Positions 1 through 5,681 of a stretch of 5,968 nt of DNA are shown piece by piece. The stretch spans positions 1 to 5,968 of the forward strand of contig DFOV01000432.1 in the NCBI GenBank assembly GCA_002376965.1. Reading direction: 5' to 3'. The stretch is from Gammaproteobacteria bacterium UBA3532. Its GTDB lineage: Bacteria > Pseudomonadota > Gammaproteobacteria > Enterobacterales > UBA3532. A program made the position numbers and the translations under genes. Position 1 is the stretch's first letter. Every line of letters starts with the position of its first letter. The notes under the pieces are model-generated. The model searched no databases. It was not told the origin of the DNA and saw only the letters and a program-made list of their open reading frames with translations.

Positions 1-657
1 CTTGATCTGGCAAAGCGAGATGGAGCGCTTGTAGCAAACGACCCCAGAGCACTGCGTAACTTCAATGAAAAGTTCACTATCAGCTATTTCCCCCAGTGCA
101 CTGTTCCGAATCTAGTCAGCAAAGATATGGAGCAATTGCGACGCTTCGTCAAAAAACATCAAACAACCATTCTAAAGCCTCTGGAAGGTATGGGGGGAAG
201 CGCTATATTTAAACTCACCCCGACCGATCCAAATGTAAGCGTGGTATTAGAAACGCTGACTAACTTTGGCCAGACGACCATCATGGCGCAGCAATTCATA
301 CCTGATATCAGCAATGGCGATAAACGCATTTTACTCATCAATGGCGAACCAGTATCTCATGCCCTCGCTCGTATTCCCGCTCAAGGCGAGACACGAGGAA
401 ATTTGGCTGCTGGTGGGCGTGGCGTTGTGCAGCCGCTATCAGATCGCGACTATTGGATAGCACAGCAAGTTGGGCCATTTCTGAAAGAAAATGGCATCTA
501 TTTCGCGGGCATCGACGTCATCGGTGACTACCTAACAGAAATCAATATCACCAGCCCTACCTGCATTCGTGAAATTAGTAAGGGAACAAACATGGATATC
601 GCAGGTAAATTGATAGATACTTTAATAGAGTTAAATAGCCAAAAGCCTTTATCGTGA
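1..657 (+). CDS. gshB: Glutathione synthetase, 3' part (5' end outside window)
   Basis: This gene encodes the ATP-grasp enzyme that joins gamma-glutamylcysteine and glycine, using ATP, to make glutathione in the cytosol. Reading frame 1 is open from the first base, giving 218 residues to the TGA stop. The proteobacterial enzyme is about 316 residues, so roughly 100 N-terminal residues lie upstream. An internal ATG at position 127 is not the start, because family-like sequence (NDPRALRNFNEK) continues in frame before it. Visible family motifs are the ATP-grasp glycine-rich segment KPLEGMGGSAIF (from about position 175), the GDKRILLINGEPV strand, the ARIPAQGETRGNLAAGGRG loop, and the metal/nucleotide-binding LTEINITSPTCIREI near 532-576. 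No frameshift or missing motif is seen. The stop overlaps the next gene's GTG start as GTGA. In Pseudomonas the neighbour on the missing side is pilG, which cannot be seen here. Confidence 0.96.
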   Translation, partial: LDLAKRDGALVANDPRALRNFNEKFTISYFPQCTVPNLVSKDMEQLRRFVKKHQTTILKPLEGMGGSAIFKLTPTDPNVSVVLETLTNFGQTTIMAQQFIPDISNGDKRILLINGEPVSHALARIPAQGETRGNLAAGGRGVVQPLSDRDYWIAQQVGPFLKENGIYFAGIDVIGDYLTEINITSPTCIREISKGTNMDIAGKLIDTLIELNSQKPLS

Positions 658-1550
658 TTAGCACCTACGAACAAGCACAACTTAACCGCGAAGCATCAGA
701 GCGAGACCGTGTATCATTCGCCGGGCTAGTCGCATTGGTGATGCACCTATTTATCATTTTCGGTATCAGCTTTGCGTTTCCCCCGGATGAAGCAGAACTG
801 AGTCCTCAGATTGATATCACCCTGGCGCACCGTTTGACCCAAAATAAGCCCAAGGAAGCCGACTTCCTTGGGCAAGCAAATCAAGAGGGGGGCGGCAACC
901 AACAAGAAGAACTTGCTCCGTCAGTGACCCAGAATTCGCTAATCCCTACTGAAGCTTTGAATCAGCAGGAACAACAAATTCAACAACAGTCGACTCAACA
1001 ACAAGAGCGGTCAATTATCGCACCGACAACTATTACTGATAGCTTACGTCAAGTGGTCCGCCTCGACTTATTCAATCAACATAGGGGCGAAAACAGCGAT
1101 ACCCTGACCGAAGAGAACCAGCTACCACAAACAGAAGCCAATCTTGATTTGACTCTCGATGCCCGTGAACAACTTAACTCAAAGTATGTCCGTACCCGTC
1201 ATATTTCAGCAGCTATTCATGAAGCACGAGATGCCTTATATTTAGACAACTGGCGTCGTCAGATCGAACGAGTAGGAAACTTAAATTATCCTGAAGAGGC
1301 AAATCTGCGCTCTATATATGGAGAGCTGGTACTTGCTGTTCAGATCAACCATGATGGAACATTAAAGAAAGTTCAAATCCACCGCAGCTCGGGTCATCAG
1401 ATCCTTGATGATGCAGCGGTGCGTATTGTTAAGCTGGCCGCTCCTTATGATCCCTTACCAGAAGCCATGAGAATTGATACAGACATTCTAGAAATACTGC
1501 GGACTTGGCAGTTTATCCCTGGAGATGGCTTTATGAGTAGACGTCAATGA
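654..1550 (+). CDS. tonB: TonB-family energy transducer (TonB3-like)
   Basis: The 298-residue protein has TonB architecture. A short cytoplasmic N-terminus of about 20 residues is followed by one membrane segment (about 22-42, FAGLVALVMHLFIIFGISFA), a long periplasmic linker, and a C-terminal TonB domain (about 200-290). That domain contains YLDNWRRQIERVGNLNYP, a GELVLAVQINHDGTL strand, and the ending LRTWQFIPG. TonB proteins couple the ExbB/ExbD proton motor to outer-membrane receptors; no exbB or exbD lies in the window. The linker is rich in Gln (residues 104-117 are mostly Q) and acidic/polar residues, not the Pro-Lys repeats of classical TonB. The GTG start lacks a clear ribosome-binding site but overlaps the gshB stop (GTGA), implying translational coupling; the next ATG, at 741, would cut into the membrane segment. 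P. aeruginosa TonB3, at the matching locus, has been linked to twitching motility; a similar role here is inferred. The family call is firm and the substrate unknown. Confidence 0.88.
   Translation: MISTYEQAQLNREASERDRVSFAGLVALVMHLFIIFGISFAFPPDEAELSPQIDITLAHRLTQNKPKEADFLGQANQEGGGNQQEELAPSVTQNSLIPTEALNQQEQQIQQQSTQQQERSIIAPTTITDSLRQVVRLDLFNQHRGENSDTLTEENQLPQTEANLDLTLDAREQLNSKYVRTRHISAAIHEARDALYLDNWRRQIERVGNLNYPEEANLRSIYGELVLAVQINHDGTLKKVQIHRSSGHQILDDAAVRIVKLAAPYDPLPEAMRIDTDILEILRTWQFIPGDGFMSRRQ
841..873 (-). terminator. Intrinsic-terminator-like hairpin, antisense within tonB
   Basis: An 11-bp perfect inverted repeat has arms GCCCAAGGAAG (848-858) and CTTCCTTGGGC (863-873) around a four-base loop. 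Read on the minus strand, the stem is followed at once by TTATTTT (complement of 841-847), the layout of a Rho-independent terminator. On the plus strand the sequence after the stem is A-rich with no T run, so it should not stop the gshB-tonB transcript. It is entirely within coding sequence (KPKEADFLGQ of the TonB-like protein), so part of the symmetry could be accidental. Function is inferred from sequence only. Confidence 0.5.
963..1004 (+). repeat. Glutamine-codon-rich tract in the TonB linker
   Basis: Fourteen codons (residues 104-117 of the TonB-like protein) hold ten glutamines, mostly CAA with some CAG, broken by E, I, S and T. The DNA is a degenerate CAA-type repeat, so copy number could vary among strains by slippage. 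It lies in the periplasmic linker, where length matters more than exact sequence. No perfect long repeat is present. Confidence 0.6.
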
Positions 1551-2104
1551 GCGATCTATCACTGCGCAATAACTTTCTCATCGCTATGCCCAGTCTAGAG
1601 GATACCTTCTTTGGACGCTCGGTCACGTTAATGTGCGAACACTCAAATGAGGGAGCTATGGGCATTGTTATCAACCAGCCTGTCGATGTTAAACACAAGG
1701 CGCTATTTGATCAACTCGACCTCGATGCACCTAGCACACCAACGGCATTTCCGATTGTAGCTGGAGGGCCAGTGCAACAGGATCGCGGCTTTGTTATTCA
1801 CCGCCCAGGTGGTCAGTGGCGTTCTTCGATTATCCTTGGCGATCGCATCGCTATTACCACTTCTCTAGATATTCTGGAAGCCATATCAAAAGGCTATGGT
1901 CCTACTGAAGCACTTATTGCTTTGGGCTATGCGGGTTGGGACAGCGGTCAACTAGAACAGGAAATCAGCGATAACTCCTGGCTGAATACACCCGTTTCTA
2001 CTGAAATTATTTTCGATACGCCCTTTGATGAACGCTGGCAACATGCCACTGAAATGCTTGGTATCGACATTCATCAGCTAACGGGTGACTGTGGGCATGG
2101 CTAA
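1547..2104 (+). CDS. yqgE: YqgE/AlgH family protein (UPF0301)
   Basis: A small soluble protein of 185 residues, full length for the family (E. coli YqgE is about 187). The family's biochemical function is not established. The Pseudomonas homologue is called AlgH because it was first associated with alginate regulation. Diagnostic motifs are FLIAMPSLEDTFFGRSV near the N-terminus, CEHSNEGAMGIVINQP (30-45), GGPVQQDRGFVIH (73-85), and ALGYAGWDSGQLEQEI (125-140) followed by NSWL. No signal peptide or membrane segment is seen. The ATG overlaps the tonB stop as ATGA, and only a weak GAG lies upstream, so translation probably depends on coupling to tonB. The very common yqgE-ruvX pairing is kept. The family call is certain; the role is unknown. 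Confidence 0.96.
   Translation: MSDLSLRNNFLIAMPSLEDTFFGRSVTLMCEHSNEGAMGIVINQPVDVKHKALFDQLDLDAPSTPTAFPIVAGGPVQQDRGFVIHRPGGQWRSSIILGDRIAITTSLDILEAISKGYGPTEALIALGYAGWDSGQLEQEISDNSWLNTPVSTEIIFDTPFDERWQHATEMLGIDIHQLTGDCGHG
2083..2088 (+). promoter_or_regulatory. Ribosome-binding site favouring ruvX start at 2097
   Basis: GGGTGA lies inside the end of yqgE, eight bases before ATG 2097. It resembles the GGAGGTGA anti-16S pairing sequence. It also overlaps the alternative GTG start at 2085, which would then have no useful ribosome-binding site, so it supports the ATG. Confidence 0.5.
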
Positions 2105-2522
2105 AGCGATTACTGCGTTGGGATTTGATTACGGGGATCGCTCAATTGGTGTAGCGATAGGCCAATCCATCACCGGAGCCGCACAGCCTTTGAAGGCCTT
2201 GAAAGCCCAGCAAGGAGCGCCAAACTGGGAACTAGTCGGGACACTGATAGAGCAATGGCAGCCCGATCTACTGGTTATTGGGTTCCCATTAGAAATGGAT
2301 GACTCGGAACAAGAAACAACTAGAAAGGCCCAGCGCTTTGCCAATCGGCTGAACGGTCGCTTTAATAAAAAAGTGGTGTTTGTGGACGAGCGCCTAACTA
2401 CGCGCGAAGCCAAGTCGCAGCTATTCGCTGCAGGCGGTGCCAAAGCATTGGAGAAGGCGACCGTAGATAGCAAGGCCGCCCAGTTGATTTTGGAAAGCTA
2501 CTTTAATCAGCTAGCCGACTAA
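2097..2522 (+). CDS. ruvX: RuvX/YqgF, putative pre-16S rRNA / Holliday junction nuclease
   Basis: An RNase H-fold protein of 141 residues (E. coli YqgF is 138). The family is implicated in 5'-end maturation of 16S rRNA and was first proposed as a Holliday-junction resolvase. Family blocks are all present: GFDYGDRSIGVAIGQ with catalytic Asp11, VIGFPLEMD (60-68), FVDERLTTREA (95-105) and VDSKAAQLILESYF (123-136) with the C-terminal acidic Asp124. I chose ATG 2097 because it puts the first beta strand at the usual distance from the N-terminus and has a GGGTGA ribosome-binding site (2083-2088) eight bases upstream. An in-frame GTG at 2085 would add four residues and cannot be excluded. The gene overlaps yqgE by 8 bases and is the last of the cluster, ending 13 bases from the convergent pilU stop. 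In Pseudomonas pyrR follows here, but not in this window. Confidence 0.95.
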   Translation: MAKAITALGFDYGDRSIGVAIGQSITGAAQPLKALKAQQGAPNWELVGTLIEQWQPDLLVIGFPLEMDDSEQETTRKAQRFANRLNGRFNKKVVFVDERLTTREAKSQLFAAGGAKALEKATVDSKAAQLILESYFNQLAD

Positions 2523-2535
2523 TGAGCCTTAAAGA

Positions 2536-3681
2536 CTAACGTCGCATGCCCTCATCATCGACCATAGCCACTCCAGACATGGCTGAATTCAGATCATCCG
2601 AATCCAATGCTCCACCCTCTTTCTGATCGAGTTTAATCATTAAGCGCAGGTCATTTGGCGAGTCAGCACTATGCAGTGCATCATCGTAAGAGATAATTTG
2701 TTGTTTATAAAGATCAAACAGGTATTGGTCGAATGTACGCATGCCGTGCTCGGTTGAACGCTTCATCACTTCCTTGAGCATGTGCATCTCGCCCTTACGA
2801 ATATGATCGGCGACCAAGGGCGTATTAATTAACACTTCCAGCGCTACCCGACGCCCTTTACCATCTATAGTAGGAATGAGCTGCTGAGCCACAATCGCTT
2901 TCAGGTTAAGTGATAAATCGAGTAAGGTTTGATTGACCTTATCTTCGGGCATCAAATGGAGAATACGATCCAAAGCCTGGTTGGCGTTGTTGGAGTGAAG
3001 GGTTGTTAATACCAAGTGACCGGTTTCGGCAAAGGCCACCGCGTACTCCATGGTCTCGCGGGTTCGGATCTCACCCAGCATCACTACGTCTGGAGCTTGC
3101 CGCAACGCATTTTTCAAACCTGTTTCGTAGGAATCGGTATCGATACCTACTTCGCGCTGGGTGACTAGGCACTTATCATGCTCATGAAGAAACTCAATGG
3201 GATCTTCGATGGTAATGATATGGCCATTGGTGGAACGATTTCTCAAGCCCAGCATAGCCGCCAACGATGTCGACTTACCAGATCCGGTCGCCCCCACCAT
3301 AATTACCAGGCCGCGTTTCGCCATCGCCAAATCCTGTGCGACCTTGGGCAAGTGAAGCTCTTCACAAGTAGGAATGTAGGTCTCAATACGCCGTAAAACC
3401 ATGCCCACATTATTGCGTTGTTGAAAAGCACTTACCCTGAAGCGCCCAACCCCATAAGCAGAAATGGCAAAGTTACATTCCCTGTCACGGGAGAAGACTT
3501 TGCGCTGATCCTCATTCATGATACTTAATACCACCTCCCGCGACTTTTCCGCCGTTAAGGCACGTTGGGTGATAGGCACAACTTGGCCATTGAGCTTCAT
3601 ACAGGGAGGAACACCGGCAGTGATAAAAAGATCCGAGCCCTTTTTATCCGCCATCAGTTTTAGTAAGGCTTCAAAATTCAT
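2536..3681 (-). CDS. pilU: Type IV pilus retraction ATPase PilU
   Basis: PilU is the PilT-dependent accessory hexameric ATPase that helps retract type IV pili at the cytoplasmic face of the pilus machine. The 381-residue product has the usual length (P. aeruginosa PilU is about 382). The N-terminal PAS-like region contains GSDLFITAGVPPCMKLNG. The ATPase core carries Walker A GATGSGKS (130-137), the Asp box ITIEDPIEF (156-164), Walker B DVVMLGEIR (198-206) with catalytic Glu204, and the His box ETGHLVLTTLH (219-229). The distinctive GVGRFRVSAFQQRNNVGMVLRRIE and the C-terminal ADSPNDLRLMIKL plus an acidic tail separate PilU from PilT. It starts 29 bases after the pilT stop, with a weak GGA ribosome-binding site eight bases before ATG, so it is probably co-transcribed with pilT. 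All catalytic motifs are intact. Confidence 0.97.
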   Translation of the reverse strand: MNFEALLKLMADKKGSDLFITAGVPPCMKLNGQVVPITQRALTAEKSREVVLSIMNEDQRKVFSRDRECNFAISAYGVGRFRVSAFQQRNNVGMVLRRIETYIPTCEELHLPKVAQDLAMAKRGLVIMVGATGSGKSTSLAAMLGLRNRSTNGHIITIEDPIEFLHEHDKCLVTQREVGIDTDSYETGLKNALRQAPDVVMLGEIRTRETMEYAVAFAETGHLVLTTLHSNNANQALDRILHLMPEDKVNQTLLDLSLNLKAIVAQQLIPTIDGKGRRVALEVLINTPLVADHIRKGEMHMLKEVMKRSTEHGMRTFDQYLFDLYKQQIISYDDALHSADSPNDLRLMIKLDQKEGGALDSDDLNSAMSGVAMVDDEGMRR

Positions 3682-3710
3682 TATATTTATCCGTTGTTAA
3701 CAGCTAGCGA

Positions 3711-4745
3711 CTAAAATAAATCCTTGTTTTTGGCTTTATGCTTCGCATCGTGGCGGCTGATAAGGTTTTTCTTGACCAGTTTTTGCAGACATTGATCCAG
3801 AGTTTCCATGCCATAGCTGGCGCCAGTTTGGATAGCGGAATACATTTGCGCAATTTTATCTTCCCGAATCAAGTTTCTGATAGCGGGGGTACCTATCATT
3901 ATCTCATGAGCAGCGACACGACCACCACCCACTTTTTTAATCAGTGTCTGCGAAATAACCGCCTGCAAAGACTCGGACAACATCGATCGCACCATCCCTT
4001 TTTCTGCCGCAGGGAATACATCAATGATACGGTCAATGGTTTTGGCGGCAGATGATGTATGCAGTGTACCAAAGACCAAGTGACCGGTTTCTGCGGCGGT
4101 CAACGCCAAGCGAATGGTTTCAAGGTCACGCATCTCACCCACCAGGATAATATCAGGGTCTTCACGCAATGCAGAGCGCAATGCTTCAGCAAATCCCAAC
4201 GTATCCCGATGAACCTCACGTTGGTTGACCAATGATTTTTTACTCTCATGCACGAATTCTATCGGGTCTTCGATGGTCAGGATATGATGATACATCTCAA
4301 GATTGATATGATTAATCATGCCAGCCAGCGTGGTACTTTTACCAGAACCCGTCGGCCCTGTTACCAAGATCAAACCACGAGGATGATTACAGACCTCTTT
4401 AAATATGTTCGGCGCATTTAGCTCTTCAAGTGTCAGTACCGTTGATGGGATGGTACGAAAAACACCAGCAGCACCACGATTTTGATTAAATGCGTTGACA
4501 CGAAAACGGGCAAGACCAGGGATCTCAAAGGAAAAATCCGTTTCCAGAAATTCTTCGAAGTCTTTGCGCTGCTTATCGCTCATGATATCGTAAATCAAAC
4601 CATGAACCGTTTTATGCTCAAGAGGCGGCACGTTAATACGACGTATATCGCCATCGACCCGAATCATCGGGGGTAAACCAGCTGACAAGTGAAGGTCTGA
4701 CGCCTTGTTTTTTACACTAAAGGCAAGCAGTTCAGTAATATCCAT
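3711..4745 (-). CDS. pilT: Type IV pilus retraction ATPase PilT
   Basis: PilT is the hexameric cytoplasmic motor that depolymerises type IV pili, driving twitching motility, surface sensing and DNA uptake. The 344-residue product matches the Pseudomonas PilT length exactly and starts with the typical MDITELLAF. Motifs are ASDLHLSAGLPPMIRVDG in the N-terminal domain, Walker A GPTGSGKS (130-137), Asp box LTIEDPIEFVHE (157-167), Walker B DIILVGEMR (198-206) with Glu204, and His box ETGHLVFGTLH (219-229). The AIRNLIRE motif (288-295), known to be needed for retraction in PilT, is also intact. AGAGG lies five bases before the ATG, which fixes the start. A promoter candidate lies about 75 bases upstream. 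It is the first gene of the pilT-pilU operon, divergent from yggS as in Pseudomonas. Confidence 0.98.
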   Translation of the reverse strand: MDITELLAFSVKNKASDLHLSAGLPPMIRVDGDIRRINVPPLEHKTVHGLIYDIMSDKQRKDFEEFLETDFSFEIPGLARFRVNAFNQNRGAAGVFRTIPSTVLTLEELNAPNIFKEVCNHPRGLILVTGPTGSGKSTTLAGMINHINLEMYHHILTIEDPIEFVHESKKSLVNQREVHRDTLGFAEALRSALREDPDIILVGEMRDLETIRLALTAAETGHLVFGTLHTSSAAKTIDRIIDVFPAAEKGMVRSMLSESLQAVISQTLIKKVGGGRVAAHEIMIGTPAIRNLIREDKIAQMYSAIQTGASYGMETLDQCLQKLVKKNLISRHDAKHKAKNKDLF

Positions 4746-4750
4746 CGTAA

Positions 4751-4755
4751 CCTCT
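4751..4755 (-). promoter_or_regulatory. Ribosome-binding site of pilT
   Basis: AGAGG on the minus strand sits five bases before the pilT ATG. It is a strong match to the anti-16S sequence and confirms the family-consistent MDITELL start. Confidence 0.7.
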
Positions 4756-4821
4756 ATCGTTTTTAATTCTGGTAACTCAAAGACGAGCTGGCCACTTGGG
4801 GCCCCCGATACCTGTTTCTTT

Positions 4822-4851
4822 ATTGTAGTTAGAAATTGGTGACTTTGTTAA
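4822..4851 (-). promoter_or_regulatory. Sigma70-type promoter candidate for pilT-pilU
   Basis: On the minus strand, TTAACA (complement of 4846-4851; five of six matches to TTGACA) is separated by 18 bases from TACAAT (complement of 4822-4827; five of six matches to TATAAT). Transcription would start near 4815, giving a leader of about 70 bases before the pilT ATG. This is the best promoter match I found in the window, identified by eye. Confidence 0.55.
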
Positions 4852-4924
4852 CTATGGCCATCATAATTAACATTTAAGCAAAAGCGCCTGAGAACTACCA
4901 TACTTATTAAAAGGTTTTTTGTTC

Positions 4925-5599
4925 ATGTCTATCGCGGAAAATATTCAATCGATTCAATCGCAAATAATCGAAGCCACCTCGAAAGCAGCACGATCACCAG
5001 ACGAAATCACACTTATTGCAGTCAGCAAAACACGAACCGCCGAGGAGATCGAGCAAGCCTATACCGCTGGGCAATCGAATTTCGGCGAAAATTATTTGCA
5101 AGAAGCACTAGATAAGATTCTGCAACTTGAGTCTCTGCCATTAACCTGGCATTTCATCGGCCCCATCCAAAGCAATAAAACAGGCCTCATCGCTATGCAC
5201 TTTGACTGGGTTCATAGCGTAGATCGACTAAAGATAGCTCAGCGATTAAATCGGCAACGCGATGGAATGCCGCCACTGAATATCTGCTTGCAAGTCAATA
5301 TCAGCCAGGACCCGAATAAGGCAGGTATCCACCCAGAAGAACTCGATGTCTTGATTGAGCAGGTTCAACCACTTGAGCATATCCAGCTGCGTGGTTTAAT
5401 GGCGATTCCCGCCATTGACGACACGCAAGCCTTTGTAAAACTCCAGACGTTATTTGACCAGGCTCAGAAAAAGTTTCCGCATCTTGATACGCTTTCTGCA
5501 GGCATGTCTCAAGATTTTGCCAACGCAATTCAGCATGGTTCAACCATGATCCGCGTGGGAACATCAATTTTTGGCCCAAGAGCCAATAAAAGGGATTGA
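4925..5599 (+). CDS. yggS: YggS/PLPBP family pyridoxal phosphate homeostasis protein
   Basis: A single-domain PLP-binding TIM-barrel protein without known catalytic activity. Family members control vitamin B6 and amino/keto-acid balance in the cytosol. The 224-residue product has the normal length. The PLP lysine is Lys35 in TLIAVSKT. Other family blocks are FGENYLQEA (53-61), WHFIGPIQSNK (75-85), LQVNISQDPNKAG (122-134), RGLMAIP (156-162), and the C-terminal phosphate-binding region SAGMSQDF...GSTMIRVGTSIFG (191-217), where Ala replaces the more usual Met/Leu in the S-x-GMS motif. I chose ATG 4925, ten bases after AAAAGG. An in-frame TTG at 4919 would add two residues but sits only four bases from that site. 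The gene runs divergent from pilT and is followed by proC, the usual pairing. Confidence 0.96.
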   Translation: MSIAENIQSIQSQIIEATSKAARSPDEITLIAVSKTRTAEEIEQAYTAGQSNFGENYLQEALDKILQLESLPLTWHFIGPIQSNKTGLIAMHFDWVHSVDRLKIAQRLNRQRDGMPPLNICLQVNISQDPNKAGIHPEELDVLIEQVQPLEHIQLRGLMAIPAIDDTQAFVKLQTLFDQAQKKFPHLDTLSAGMSQDFANAIQHGSTMIRVGTSIFGPRANKRD

Positions 5600-5619
5600 T
5601 ATTCGTCAACCTAAGCCAT

Positions 5620-5642
5620 ATATAGAGTGCTACACTCTGTGA
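5620..5642 (+). promoter_or_regulatory. Dyad with extended -10-like element upstream of proC
   Basis: AGAGTG (5624-5629) and CACTCT (5633-5638) form a perfect 6-bp dyad around CTA, extendable to nine pairs with two G-U pairs. The dyad contains TGCTACACT (5628-5636), which resembles an extended -10 (TGnTATAAT, with TACACT matching four of six). No good -35 lies at the proper distance. It could be a proC promoter, an operator overlapping one, or a weak RNA hairpin. No T run follows, so it is not a standard terminator for yggS. Confidence 0.3.
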
Positions 5643-5672
5643 CTTAACAAAAAATTTAGCCCGTGGGTATTT

Positions 5673-5676
5673 GAGG
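5673..5676 (+). promoter_or_regulatory. Ribosome-binding site of proC
   Basis: GAGG lies five bases before ATG 5682, supporting that start, which also gives the typical P5CR N-terminus with the nucleotide-binding strand beginning at residue 4. Confidence 0.65.
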
Positions 5677-5681
5677 TTTAT

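Larger units (their letters stand above)
4746..4924. other. Divergent intergenic region between pilT and yggS
   Basis: This 179-base spacer must hold the start signals for pilT (leftward) and yggS (rightward). It contains a convincing leftward promoter candidate, an 8-base GGGGCCCC palindrome (4798-4805) inside the predicted pilT leader, and AT-rich DNA including TAATTAA (4864-4870) nearer yggS. I found no rightward -35/-10 pair with proper spacing for yggS; TACCAT (4896-4901) is the nearest -10-like hexamer, without a matching -35. No small ORF or RNA gene is recognisable. Confidence 0.7.

Noticed and set aside
887..892. G6 run in tonB (and another at 192-197 in gshB) as phase-variation tracts
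   Set aside because: Six bases is short for slippage switching, and both runs encode conserved glycine-rich motifs.
2129..2473. A 114-codon open frame on the minus strand inside ruvX
   Set aside because: It is wholly antisense to a gene with every RuvX motif intact, and its translation shows no recognisable domain, so I treat it as a frame shadow.
3738..4055. A 105-codon plus-strand open frame inside pilT
   Set aside because: It mirrors well-conserved PilT coding sequence; the product looks like an antisense artefact with no plausible start signal.
4788..4802. Possible sigma54 -24/-12 element (TGGCCACTTGGGGC) upstream of pilT
   Set aside because: The GG-to-GC spacing is one base short of the required ten, and a better sigma70-type promoter is present.
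5534..5548. Odd palindrome CATGGTT-C-AACCATG inside yggS
   Set aside because: It encodes the conserved HGSTM segment and has a one-base centre; it is short and best explained as coincidence of codon choice.
5571..5586. TTGGC/GCCAA inverted repeat at the end of yggS as a terminator
   Set aside because: The stem is only 5 bp, it lies in coding sequence, and it is followed by an A-rich sequence, not T, on the plus strand.
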